From positions 30,219-94,218 of the forward strand of contig CALKWZ010000086.1 of assembly GCA_938003985.1 (NCBI GenBank): a stretch of 64,000 nucleotides of DNA. The letters run 5' to 3'. Below, in pieces: positions 41,936 to 51,187 of the stretch. The DNA is from an uncultured Verrucomicrobiota bacterium (GTDB lineage Bacteria; Verrucomicrobiota; Kiritimatiellia; CAIQIC01; Lenti-01). Position 1 is the stretch's first letter; each line of letters starts with the position of its first letter. The position numbers and the translations under genes were made by a program. Under the pieces are notes generated by a model that was not told the origin of the DNA, ran no database searches, and was given only the letters and a program-made list of their open reading frames with translations.

Positions 41936-42694
41936 CTATTCCGTATCCGCGGCATCCGCCTCGTGGATCAGCCACTTGCCGACGAGCTTCTCGCGCCGGC
42001 CGTCCGTGGCCGCCGCGGCCAGCGTCCGGTTGACCGCCGCCAGCAGGTTGGTGTCCGTTTTCCGCACGGCGGCCGCGTAGCGCGCGTCGGGATAGCCCGG
42101 GTCGATCAGCATCAGCTCGGGATGGTGCTCCGCCAGGAAAACGGCCGTCTCTTCGTCGAGGATCGCCGTGTCGATCTGGCTGTTCATCAAATCCCGCGCC
42201 AGGTCCATGGGCACGGCGACGAACCGCAGGTTCTCGGCCGTCGTCAGGTCCGCGGCCGCGACCGCGCCCGGCGTGCCCGCCATGGCGCCGACCCGCCCGC
42301 CCCGCAGTTCTTCCTGCGATTCCGGCACGGGGCCGCCCGCGAGAATCAACGCCATCTGGCGCGCCTTGTAGTACGGCTCGGACAAAACGACCGGCGCCGG
42401 AAGCTCGCCCGAGGTTTCCAGCCCCGCCAGCACCAGATCCACCTTGCCCGCGGCCAGCGCCGGCAAGAGCTTGTCGGCGGAGAGGGCGACGGTCTTCAGG
42501 GTTTTGCCCGCGTCCTGCGCGATGGCCTCCGCCAGATCGATTTCGAAACCGGCGAGGGTCTCGCCCGCCCGTTGCGCCAACGGCGGCCGTTCGGCATCCG
42601 TGCCCAGCGTCAACACGTTCGCATCCTTCCGGCCGCACCCCGCGAGCAGGGCCGCCGCCAACGCCATCGCCGAAACGAACCGGAATTTTTTCAT
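41936..42694 (-). CDS. Extracellular solute-binding lipoprotein (amino-acid type, family 3)
   Basis: 252 residues, preceded by GGAGGAAAG. The signal MKKFRFVSAMALAAALLAGC has its lipobox cysteine at 20. The mature sequence follows the bacterial solute-binding family 3 pattern: LTLGTDAERPPLAQRAGETLAGFEIDLAEAIAQDAGK, KVDLVLAGLETSGE, VLSEPYYKARQMALI, GGRVGAMAGTPGA and NSQIDTAILDEETAVFLAEH. These proteins bind polar amino acids for an ABC importer, but no permease or ATPase for such an importer is next to it. The unit continues into the outer-membrane protein. Confidence 0.85.
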   Translation of the reverse strand: MKKFRFVSAMALAAALLAGCGRKDANVLTLGTDAERPPLAQRAGETLAGFEIDLAEAIAQDAGKTLKTVALSADKLLPALAAGKVDLVLAGLETSGELPAPVVLSEPYYKARQMALILAGGPVPESQEELRGGRVGAMAGTPGAVAAADLTTAENLRFVAVPMDLARDLMNSQIDTAILDEETAVFLAEHHPELMLIDPGYPDARYAAAVRKTDTNLLAAVNRTLAAAATDGRREKLVGKWLIHEADAADTE

Positions 42695-42789
42695 GGGCTT
42701 TCCTCCGAAATGACAACGATCAATCTACTCCGCGCGGCAGGGCCTGACAACCGGATTCACGAGCGTTCCGCGACGGCGGCACCGCGCGG

Positions 42790-45700
42790 CTACGGCTCCA
42801 GCTCGATGCGGAAGAACGCGTTCGTCAGGCCGGCGACCGCGGCGGTATAGACGTTCGCGGGCGTCTGCGCGGACAGGTTTGTGGCCAGGCGCTGGACGAA
42901 CCCGGTCGGGGAACCGACGCCGAAGCCGACGGCGTAGGAGCGGTTGCTGGCGCTCTGCCAGCGCAGAACCCAGCCGGCGCCCGCCGCCGCCGGTTCGATC
43001 GCTTCGATCTGCAGGACGGAAGCCGGATCGTCCGCGCGGGTGCCGGCGCGGAATTCCTGCCAGGCGAACAGGCCGTCGTCGTCGTCGTCGGTCAGCTCGG
43101 CCGCGCCGAAGTCGTCGGTGAAGCCCAATTCCGCCAACCACCATTCCGGCGTGCCGCGCGGGGCGAGATTGGGGGCGAAGGCGACGTCCAGCCAGGCGTT
43201 GGCCAGCGCGTTGCTCCACGTCCAGACCGTCTCGGCCACCGGCGCCGCGGACGCCCAGGCCGGCAGGCCGGCGAGCGCCACTTCCGCGACGTGGTGGTAC
43301 GGCGCCGCCGCCAAGGCGACGGCTTGGTTCGAGCCCAGGCCGACGTCCAGCGCGGCCGGCGCCACGACGCCCGGGCCGTTGGTCCGGACCGCCAACGTCA
43401 CGAAACGGTCCAGGGCGAAGATTTTCTGGACGCCCATGTGCTGCATGCTGAGCGCCGCCGAATCGGTCGGCAGCGCCGGATACGGGATCGCATCCGCGCT
43501 CCACAGCCGCGTATCGAAGACCAACCCGTCGGGAAACGCGAGGCCGCCGAAACGCACCGGCAGATGGCGGCCGTCGAGATAGGGCCGCGGCAACACCACG
43601 TCGTAGGGTTTGTCCCGCGGCTGGTTCGTGTCCAGGTCGCCGGCCTGGTCGGACGGACGGTGATCGTCCGACCACAGCGTCCGGAGGACCTGCCACGCCG
43701 TTTCGCTGCGGTTCTGGGTGTTGAGATCGCCGCAGAGCGCCACGAGATCGGCGGGATGGTAGCCGGCCTGGACGACGTAGTTGGTCAGCAGGCGGGCTTC
43801 GATTTCGCGCGAAGCGGAACCGCCGGACGCGTGCAAATGCACGCTCACGACGTGCAGCGGCCGGCCGCCGGGCACGTCCACGGTGGCCCATACGAAATCG
43901 CGGTCGCTCACCTGCGGGTCCGCCCACTCGCCCCACGCCGAGATGGGCCAGCGGCTGACGATCCCGTTGGGCAAATTGCCCGTGGGCTCCACGCAGAAGT
44001 GGAAATCGGGGCCGAACACGCGGTCGACGAATTCCCGATGCCCGCCGGCATCGGTCACGTTGAATTCCTGGATGGCCACGACGTCCGCCGCCAAGGCCTG
44101 CAGGATGCGCTCGCCGGCGGGTTGGTAGATGGCCGAGCCGCCGCTGGTCAGGTTGGCGGTGGCCAAGGCCACGGCGTCGTCGTCGCGAACGTAGATTTCG
44201 CAGCCGTCGTCGCCGGCGACGGACTCGGCGTTGGCGGCCACGGCGATGCGGACGTTCTCGGGGCCTTCCGGCCAGTCGTCGCCCCGCGCCGTCAGCCGCA
44301 GCGTCTGCGTCGCCGGGCCGTCCACCGCGAACGTCAGCGCCGTGCTCGACAGCTCGTAATCGACGTCCGGCTCGGCGCTGCCGGCCAGCCGCAACGGGAC
44401 CGTCGCATCGACGGCCCGCGACAGCGACACGACGACGTCGGCCGTTCCCCCATCCTCCTCCGCGAACAGGCGGCGGGGCGAAAAGGTCACGAGGCGATCC
44501 AGCACGCGGATCGTGGCCGTCCGGGCGTTGTAGCCGTCCAGGTCCGACGCGTGGAAGACCACCGGGAAAATGGCCCCGGCCTGGGACTCGTCCGGCACGA
44601 AGGAAAAGACGTTCGTCAGCGGCGCGACGCCCTCCGCGGGCGCGAACGTCGCGCCGGCCGGCAAATTGCTGGCCACCAGCGCCACGACGTTGCTGTCGAT
44701 GTCCCGCGCCACGACCGCGAATTCGAGGCGGTTGCTCACCAGCGCCGTCCAGTCGCCGACCGGATCCAGCGTCGGCGGCTGGTTCGTGGGCAGGTAATCC
44801 AGCACGACGTGGTCCACGTAATTCGTGTCCAGCGCCGTGCTCGTGCCCGTGGCCTCGTCGAAGCGCAGCCGGATCTTGATCTGGGTCCGGCCGGCCGGCA
44901 CCTCGAACGTCCACGGGTTGTTGGTCACCGTCGTCGGATTGCTGGCGCTGGTGCCGCCGAACGGCACGTCGCCGTTGCTGTAGCCGTCCACGAGCTTGAC
45001 GCTGCCCGCGCCGTTCCAGGACGCGCCGTTGTCGTAGGACACGTCCAGATAGAGGTCGTCGCCGCTGTCGGGTCCCTGGGCGCTGAACGCCACCGTCAGC
45101 CGGACGTGGTTGTAGGAACCGATGGCCACGTTGTCGAATTCGATATAGGGATCCGCCCCCAGCGCGGCGGACGTGACCAGCTTCAAGGCGCGCGTGCCGC
45201 TGTATCGGCGGTTCGTGACCACGGCGATCTGGCCGACCGCAGGCATGAGCCGGAACGCCCAGGTGTCGCCGGTTTCCCCCTCGAACCCCTGCGCGCGGAT
45301 CACGACGGAGGTGGCCGGCGGCGCCGGGGTCAGGCTGACGTGGTCGAACGCGCGGCCGGCCGCGGGAAACGCGCCGGCGCCGTATTGCTGGAAACGGATC
45401 TGGAACGTCGAGGTCAGCGGCAGGGCTTTCTCCGCGGCGAAGGCCGCCAGATCCACGACGAGATTCGTGAAGACGGACCGGTTGCCGAGCGCGGCCAAAT
45501 CCACCAGCCGGTGCCACGTCACGCCGTCGGCGCTGACGGCGATGCCGTCGGCGTTGGTGGCATCCACGAAGGTTTCCGGCATGGGATGGGGCACGTCGGC
45601 ATCGTCGCGCGTCCAGCAGCGGAACATCACGCTGGTCTGGCCGGACAGATCCACGGTCAGCGTCGCTTCGTTCAGCGCCGGGCCGTTGGTGGCGTCCATC

Positions 45701-48684
45701 GCCAGGCTGCGGTTGCCTTCGAACCCGTTGGTCGGATTCAGCAAGCGGATCCGGCCCGGGCCGTTCGTCCGCACCGTCCAGTAGTTCGACCAGACCCCGG
45801 ATTCGAAGCCCGCGTAGAACGGGAAGGGCGCGCGCGGCGCTTCATCGTCCTGGATCGCCAGCCACGCCTCCGCCGGCAGGCCCAGCGCGGCGCCGCCGGC
45901 CGGATCCTCCAGGAACAGCCGGATCGTTTCCGGACCTTCCTGCACCGCGTCGTCCAGCAACTGGACCTCGAAGATTTCCTGCACCGAACCGTCGGCGAAC
46001 GTCACCGTGCCGGTGGCCTCGACGTAGTCCCCGCCCGGCGTCGCCGTGCCGGCCTGGGTCCGCCAGCGCACGGACACTTCGCCGTCGCGGCCATAGCGCC
46101 GGTCCACCGCGATGGCCGCCCAGCCGTTGTCTTCGCGTTCGCCGTAATTCGCGGCGGCAAAGGCCAGTTCGCCGGGGCCGTCGTCGTCGAGGATCGTCGC
46201 CACGGCCTGCGTCGGCGCGACCAGCGTCGCCCCTCCCTGGGGATTCAGCAGCTGCACGGCGAAGGTTTCCGGCGGCTCGTCGTCCGCATCCGGAACGATC
46301 GGCACGACGAACGTCTGCCGCCGCACGCCGTTGGCGAACGTCAGCGTCCCGGCCACGGGCTCGAAATCCTCGTCGGCCGTCGCCGTGCCGGCCGCGGCCG
46401 CGAAATCGACGGAGACTTCGCCCGAATCGCCCTGGACGCGTTCGACGGCCACGGTCACCGCGCCGGCGGCTTCGTCGACCGGCCAATCCTCCGCGGCGAA
46501 GCGCAGTTCGCCGGCGCTCGTATACAGCTCGACGTCGTCGAAAAACCGGCCGTAGTACGGCGGATAGTAGTAGCCGTACGCCTGGAACTTGATGCGCACG
46601 CGTTCCGTGAATCCCAGGCCGCGCGCGGCCAGGAAGGGATCGAGCGTCACGTCGAACTGGCGGTATTCGTTGGTGCCGGTTTCGGCGTCCGTCAAGCCGT
46701 GGATCTTGAACCAATTGGTGCCGTCCACGCTGATGGCCACGCCGTCCGCATACGAATGGCCCGCGAACGAATCGCTCATGGCGCTTTCCGATTCGTAGGG
46801 CAACCGCTTGTGTCCAAACCGCAAATGCACGCCTTCCTTGCCGGCCAGGTTCGCGCTGAGCACCAATTCGTTGAGGGAATAGGACAGCGCCGTGCCGTTC
46901 ATGTTGACGTGGCGGAGTCCGCCGCGGGGCCCGTCGTTGGTGCTGATCTGGGGTCCGCTGGCCGCCGTCGAATAGAAACCCCAGTAATTGGCGAAAACGC
47001 CGGTCTCGAAATCTTCCGCGAACGGCAGCGCGGCCACCGCGTCCTCGTCGTGGATCTGGATCGCGGCGTTGCTCGGCGCCAGCAAGGTCGCCCCGCCCTG
47101 GGGATCGACCAGCCGAACCGTGAAAAATTCGGATTCTTCGAGCTGCTCGTCGTCCAGCAAGGGAATGGACCAGGTGATCCGGTTCACGCCGCTGGCGAAG
47201 ACCAGCGTGCCGCGGCTGTCCGCGTAGTCGCGGCCGGCCTCCGCCGTGCCGTCCACCGTTTCGTAGGCGCACGACACCTCGCCCACCAGGCCGTTCGTGC
47301 GGATCGCGGTCACCTTGGCCCAGCCGCCGTTTTCCGCCACGAATATCGCATTCGTCGACAAGACCAAATCGCCGCCGGGCAGGCTGACTTGGGTCGTCGC
47401 CGTCCGGCGGTTGTTGCCCGCTTGCGGATCGTAGCTGGTCGTGGCGACTCCTGCCCAGTTCTGCAGGCTGCCTTCGGCTTGCGTTTGGCCGACCAGCGTC
47501 AGCGTCGCCGTCGCGCCGGCGGCGAGCGCCCCGAAATCGGTCATGAAGGTGCCCGCGTTCGTGGTCCACGCGCCCTGGCTGGCTTCCGCCGAAACGAACC
47601 ACCAGCCCGCCGGCCAACCGTTGGACACCGCGACGTTCTCCGCCGTGGCCGGCCCCGCATTGGACACCGCGACGACGTAGGTCAGGTTGCTCCCCACCGC
47701 GACCGGATCGGGACTGTCGGTCAAGGTCAGGACCAGATCGGCCGGATCCACCCACGTCGTCGCCGTGGCCCGGTTGTTGCCCGTTTGGGGATCCCAGGTC
47801 GTCGCCGCCACCTCGGCCCGGTTCGTGACGATCCCGGCGGAAACGGGCTGGACCACCACCGTCGCGGTGGCCTTTGCCCCGACGGCCAAAGAGCCGAGTG
47901 CGACCACGACGAGATCGGCATTCGTGACCCAGGTGCCCTGGCTGGCCTCCGCGGAAACCAGCGTGGTTCCGGCGGGGATCCGGTTGGTCACCGTCACGCC
48001 CGCCGCCGCCGCGGGGCCCGCGTTGGACACCGCGATCGCATAGGTCAGATTGCTGCCGGACCGGGCCGGGCTCGGCGTCGCGGCCAACGCCAGCGCAAGT
48101 TCGGCCGCCGCCGTGCCGTCGTAGATCTGCACGTTGTCGAGATAGAGATTGTTGCCGTAGGCGGTGATGGCATCGAACCGCAGGCGGTTGGCGTTGGCCG
48201 GCAGGGCGACGTTCTTCGTCCGCCATTCCGTCGCCGTCGGCACGAAATAGCCGCTCTGGGTGCCGGCCGTGTTCAGGGCGCCGGTGACGCCGCCGGCCAT
48301 GGCCAGCAACGGCGCATAGGTCGCGCCCGCATTCGTGGACACGTGGATCGCCAGCCGATCGACGTAGCTGGCGGCATAGGCGGCATAGGCATAGTCGAAT
48401 CCGAGCGTGGCGCCGGCCGCCGGCGCTTCGAAAACGGCCGTCGCCAACGTGCCGGTTCCCGAATAGACGGAGTAGAACGGCGCCAAGGCGGAGAAGGCGC
48501 CGACGCCGTACGCGGAAGCGCCGGAATTCGTCCAGATGGGGGTGCCGCCGTCCGTCCAGTCCACCGGCGGAAAAACGCCGGCTTCGAAATCCTCCGTTTG
48601 CGCCAGCGCCCCGCACCACGCTCCGCAGCAAGCCGCCAGCCCCAACGCCGCCCCGATTCCGCCCCGATGATTGCGCAAACGCAT
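42790..48684 (-). CDS. Giant secreted DUF11/Calx-beta protein with endonuclease/exonuclease/phosphatase domain
   Basis: 1964 residues with a signal peptide (cleavage near 28). In order: a jelly-roll-like region to ~190; two DUF11 repeats (~195-435; SNLTYAIAVSNAGPAAAAGVTVTN and its copy); several Calx-beta units with EDNGWAAIAVDR and TVTFADGSVQEIFEV strands (~445-960); further sandwich modules including EYDFDNVAIG-like parts (~960-1350); another Calx-beta (~1430-1540). An EEP nuclease/phosphatase-type domain follows (~1545-1770) with VAIQEFN, HVVSVHLHASGG and LVALCGDLNTQN. A C-terminal region with DDDDDGLFAWQEFRAGT is typical of verrucomicrobial exoproteins. Substrate (extracellular DNA, or a phosphoester) is not clear. 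The catalytic set looks largely intact. Confidence 0.85.
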   Translation of the reverse strand: MRLRNHRGGIGAALGLAACCGAWCGALAQTEDFEAGVFPPVDWTDGGTPIWTNSGASAYGVGAFSALAPFYSVYSGTGTLATAVFEAPAAGATLGFDYAYAAYAASYVDRLAIHVSTNAGATYAPLLAMAGGVTGALNTAGTQSGYFVPTATEWRTKNVALPANANRLRFDAITAYGNNLYLDNVQIYDGTAAAELALALAATPSPARSGSNLTYAIAVSNAGPAAAAGVTVTNRIPAGTTLVSAEASQGTWVTNADLVVVALGSLAVGAKATATVVVQPVSAGIVTNRAEVAATTWDPQTGNNRATATTWVDPADLVLTLTDSPDPVAVGSNLTYVVAVSNAGPATAENVAVSNGWPAGWWFVSAEASQGAWTTNAGTFMTDFGALAAGATATLTLVGQTQAEGSLQNWAGVATTSYDPQAGNNRRTATTQVSLPGGDLVLSTNAIFVAENGGWAKVTAIRTNGLVGEVSCAYETVDGTAEAGRDYADSRGTLVFASGVNRITWSIPLLDDEQLEESEFFTVRLVDPQGGATLLAPSNAAIQIHDEDAVAALPFAEDFETGVFANYWGFYSTAASGPQISTNDGPRGGLRHVNMNGTALSYSLNELVLSANLAGKEGVHLRFGHKRLPYESESAMSDSFAGHSYADGVAISVDGTNWFKIHGLTDAETGTNEYRQFDVTLDPFLAARGLGFTERVRIKFQAYGYYYPPYYGRFFDDVELYTSAGELRFAAEDWPVDEAAGAVTVAVERVQGDSGEVSVDFAAAAGTATADEDFEPVAGTLTFANGVRRQTFVVPIVPDADDEPPETFAVQLLNPQGGATLVAPTQAVATILDDDGPGELAFAAANYGEREDNGWAAIAVDRRYGRDGEVSVRWRTQAGTATPGGDYVEATGTVTFADGSVQEIFEVQLLDDAVQEGPETIRLFLEDPAGGAALGLPAEAWLAIQDDEAPRAPFPFYAGFESGVWSNYWTVRTNGPGRIRLLNPTNGFEGNRSLAMDATNGPALNEATLTVDLSGQTSVMFRCWTRDDADVPHPMPETFVDATNADGIAVSADGVTWHRLVDLAALGNRSVFTNLVVDLAAFAAEKALPLTSTFQIRFQQYGAGAFPAAGRAFDHVSLTPAPPATSVVIRAQGFEGETGDTWAFRLMPAVGQIAVVTNRRYSGTRALKLVTSAALGADPYIEFDNVAIGSYNHVRLTVAFSAQGPDSGDDLYLDVSYDNGASWNGAGSVKLVDGYSNGDVPFGGTSASNPTTVTNNPWTFEVPAGRTQIKIRLRFDEATGTSTALDTNYVDHVVLDYLPTNQPPTLDPVGDWTALVSNRLEFAVVARDIDSNVVALVASNLPAGATFAPAEGVAPLTNVFSFVPDESQAGAIFPVVFHASDLDGYNARTATIRVLDRLVTFSPRRLFAEEDGGTADVVVSLSRAVDATVPLRLAGSAEPDVDYELSSTALTFAVDGPATQTLRLTARGDDWPEGPENVRIAVAANAESVAGDDGCEIYVRDDDAVALATANLTSGGSAIYQPAGERILQALAADVVAIQEFNVTDAGGHREFVDRVFGPDFHFCVEPTGNLPNGIVSRWPISAWGEWADPQVSDRDFVWATVDVPGGRPLHVVSVHLHASGGSASREIEARLLTNYVVQAGYHPADLVALCGDLNTQNRSETAWQVLRTLWSDDHRPSDQAGDLDTNQPRDKPYDVVLPRPYLDGRHLPVRFGGLAFPDGLVFDTRLWSADAIPYPALPTDSAALSMQHMGVQKIFALDRFVTLAVRTNGPGVVAPAALDVGLGSNQAVALAAAPYHHVAEVALAGLPAWASAAPVAETVWTWSNALANAWLDVAFAPNLAPRGTPEWWLAELGFTDDFGAAELTDDDDDGLFAWQEFRAGTRADDPASVLQIEAIEPAAAGAGWVLRWQSASNRSYAVGFGVGSPTGFVQRLATNLSAQTPANVYTAAVAGLTNAFFRIELEP

Positions 48685-48813
48685 GTTGGTTGACTATGGG
48701 CCAAAAGGCCGGGCGAGGCAAGCGCAACGACGGGGAACCGCCCCGGTTCGTCCGGAATCGACGGCGCGGCCGCGGACCGGCATGCGGATCCGCGGCAGCT
48801 TCGGGAACCGGCG

Positions 48814-50739
48814 CTAGGCGTTCGGCTTGGGGCCGCCGAACACGTAGGCCACGTGGGCCGGGGCCGGCGGCCGGGTGACGAGCGCCACGACCACGGCCGT
48901 CAGCAGCGACAGCGGCAGCGCCACGACGATCGGATCCACCACGGTCCACGTCAGGCTCCAGTTCGGCAGGGTCAGGCCCTGGGCGTCGACGATCAGGTTG
49001 TCCCGGCCCAGCCAGGCCTTGCACAGCCCGAGGCCGGCCGCGGTTTTGCCGTGCACGAACAGCAGCCAGAACGCGCTGGTCAGGAAACCGACCCCCAGCG
49101 AAGCCAGCGCCGCCGCCTTGTTCATCCGCTTCCAGAACAGCCCGAGCACGAACATCGGCAGGAACGACGAGGCGCACAGGCCGAAGAAGATCGCCGTGGC
49201 CAGCGCGATGATGTTGCCGCGGACGTACTTGCCCAGCACCAGCGCCACCACGATGCCGACGATGATGGCCACCCGCGTCACCAGGATCGACTTGGTTCCG
49301 TGCCCCTGCCCCCGGAACTGCTCGAACACGTCGCGGCCCAGCGCGGTGCCCATGGTGTGGAACTGGCTGGACATCGTGCTCATCGCCGCCGACAGCAGCG
49401 TCAGCAGGAACAGCACGCCGAACCAGCGCGGCATCGCGCTGCGCACGTAGCGCGGGATGATCGTGTCCGTGTTGCCCGCCAGCGGCGTGCCGGGTCCGAC
49501 CGAGCGCAGCGCCGCGATCAGGTGCGGCCGCAGCGCGTCGGCCTGGCCGTCCGCGCCGCGCACGATCTCCGTCTTGTCCGTCCACATCGCGTAGCTCAGC
49601 GGCGCGTCGGGACCTTCGTCCGCCATCCGGAAGCTCACGAACCGCTTGGCCCGCGCCTTGACCTCGTCGGCGGCGTCCGCCGCCACCGGCGCCAGCTTGC
49701 CTTTGCCGTCCGGGCCCGGATCCAGCAGGACCGCGTCGTCCACGATCCGGCAGGCGAGGGTTTCCTGCTGGGCGAAGTAGACGTTGGACAGCGCGCCGAC
49801 CGTGAAGGCCACGCCGGTCATGCACAGGATGAAGATGCCGCCGGCAGCCGCCGCGCGGTTCAGGGACTGCTTGGATTTGACCGTCATGAAGCGGACCACG
49901 AGCTGCGGCTGCGCCAGCACGCCGATGCCCACGCCCAGCACGATGGTCGAGACGAGCGTCCACCACATGTGGTAGGCCACGCCGCCGTCCTTCGGCCCCA
50001 GCCCCGCCGCCGCGAAGCCGAACGCCGGCATCGCCGTCCAGCCCCGGTGGCCGATGGCCTTCAAGGCGCCCGGCACCTGGTCGGCCATCGCGCCGAGCGC
50101 GGCATGGGCTTCCGTCGGGCCGCCGAGGCGCCCGTAGGTCGCCGCCAGCAGGATCACCATGCCCACCAGCATGATCGCCCCTTGCAGCGCGTCGGTCAGC
50201 ATGACGCCCTTGAGGCCGCCGGCGATCACGTAGGCCGCCACGATGACGGCGAAGATGTAGAGCGCGGCGTCGTAGGAGATATGGAAGATCGGCCCGATGA
50301 ACTCGGCGCCGCCGACCATCACCGCCATGGCGTAGAGCGGCATGAAGCAGAAGATGATCAGCGCGCAGAGCACCTGCAGCAGGCGGCTGTCGTAGCGCTT
50401 GGCGATCAGTTCGGGGAAGGTGTGCGCGTCCAGATGGTGGCCCATCCGCCGCGTCGGGTTGCCCAGGAACGTGAACGCCACGAAGATGCCGACCGAGATG
50501 TTCAGCACGGTCAGCCACAGCACGCCCATGCCGAGGCCCGCCGCCGCGCCGCCGAAGCCGACGATGGCGGAGGTGCTGATGAACGTCGCGCCGTAGGACA
50601 GCGCCATGATGATCGGGTTCGCGCTGCGGCCGGCCACCAGATAGTCCGCCGCCGTCTTCGTCTGCCGATAGCCCAGATAGCCCAGATAGCCCGTCACCAT
50701 CAGATAGACGATGACCAAAACGATGCTCAACAGATCCAT
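48814..50739 (-). CDS. Sodium:solute symporter (SSS family)
   Basis: 641 residues with about 13 hydrophobic helices. The start MDLLSIVLVIVYLMVTGYLGYLGYRQTKTAADYLVAGRSANPIIMALSYGATFISTSAIVGFGG gives the opening of the SSS family, in which a Na+ gradient drives solute uptake. An insertion of soluble character (YFAQQETLACRIVDDAVLLDPGPDGKG and following, ~325-400) interrupts the helices. Later LSAAMSTMSSQFHTMGTALGRD is a conserved SSS segment. The substrate cannot be assigned; acetate or other monocarboxylates are possible. A 59-residue accessory protein is encoded just upstream. Confidence 0.92.
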   Translation of the reverse strand: MDLLSIVLVIVYLMVTGYLGYLGYRQTKTAADYLVAGRSANPIIMALSYGATFISTSAIVGFGGAAAGLGMGVLWLTVLNISVGIFVAFTFLGNPTRRMGHHLDAHTFPELIAKRYDSRLLQVLCALIIFCFMPLYAMAVMVGGAEFIGPIFHISYDAALYIFAVIVAAYVIAGGLKGVMLTDALQGAIMLVGMVILLAATYGRLGGPTEAHAALGAMADQVPGALKAIGHRGWTAMPAFGFAAAGLGPKDGGVAYHMWWTLVSTIVLGVGIGVLAQPQLVVRFMTVKSKQSLNRAAAAGGIFILCMTGVAFTVGALSNVYFAQQETLACRIVDDAVLLDPGPDGKGKLAPVAADAADEVKARAKRFVSFRMADEGPDAPLSYAMWTDKTEIVRGADGQADALRPHLIAALRSVGPGTPLAGNTDTIIPRYVRSAMPRWFGVLFLLTLLSAAMSTMSSQFHTMGTALGRDVFEQFRGQGHGTKSILVTRVAIIVGIVVALVLGKYVRGNIIALATAIFFGLCASSFLPMFVLGLFWKRMNKAAALASLGVGFLTSAFWLLFVHGKTAAGLGLCKAWLGRDNLIVDAQGLTLPNWSLTWTVVDPIVVALPLSLLTAVVVALVTRPPAPAHVAYVFGGPKPNA

Positions 50740-50752
50740 GGCTGTTCCTTCC

Positions 50753-50932
50753 TTACAGGGCGTCCTCGACCTCGGACTTCTCTTCCTTGGCCCAGTCCAC
50801 GTCTTCCTTCTTCACGGGTTCTTCGCCCTTGTTCCAGTTGGCGAGGCCGTACCCCACGCACAGCGCCGCGCCCGCGAGGCTGAGGACGTAGGCCAGCCAC
50901 ACGCCCGGATCTTCGATGCCCAATACCGTCAT
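50753..50932 (-). CDS. Small symporter accessory protein
   Basis: 59 residues from the ATG at 50930-50932, with GGAGAAC upstream. One membrane helix (VWLAYVLSLAGAALCVGYGLANW) precedes a short acidic/basic tail (NKGEEPVKKEDVDWAKEEK). Proteins of this size and composition directly upstream of SSS genes are annotated as symporter small accessory proteins. The gap to the symporter start is 13 bases. It probably binds the symporter in the membrane (family knowledge, not visible here). Confidence 0.75.
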   Translation of the reverse strand: MTVLGIEDPGVWLAYVLSLAGAALCVGYGLANWNKGEEPVKKEDVDWAKEEKSEVEDAL

Positions 50933-51113
50933 GGTCGTTCTCCTTCGGTTTCCGGAACGGCGCGCCGCCGCCGCGGCCGGACGCCATCCTCGGGACGCAT
51001 TCTCGCGGGCAACGTTTCTACAAAGCAATACAAAATCCGCCCCGACCCGCATTTTGTCGGTTCGGCCCGAACCGCCCGCGGACCGCCGGGCGCCGCCGGA
51101 TTTTCGCCTTGCG

Positions 51114-51128
51114 GTGAAGCGTTTTTTC
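51114..51128 (+). promoter_or_regulatory. AAGCGTTTT box upstream of the CotH gene
   Basis: GTGAAGCGTTTTTTC lies 60-74 bases before the ATG at 51188. It shares AAGCGTTTT with the boxes upstream of guaB and purM. It lies in the 255-base region between divergent genes (50933-51187). No other clear operator was recognised there. Confidence 0.3.
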
Positions 51129-51187
51129 CGGCACGATGTTTTCCGGTTGGTTTTCTTTGGCCCGGCCCCCTACTTGGAGAATGCCGC

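Noticed and set aside
43291..48693. An 1800-residue open frame on the plus strand
   Set aside because: It mirrors the 1964-residue exoprotein gene on the minus strand and has only biased Arg/Gly/Ala composition with no recognisable domain or start signal.
45842..50518. A 1558-residue minus-strand frame overlapping the symporter and exoprotein genes
   Set aside because: It runs across two clear genes in another frame and contains no coherent protein family.
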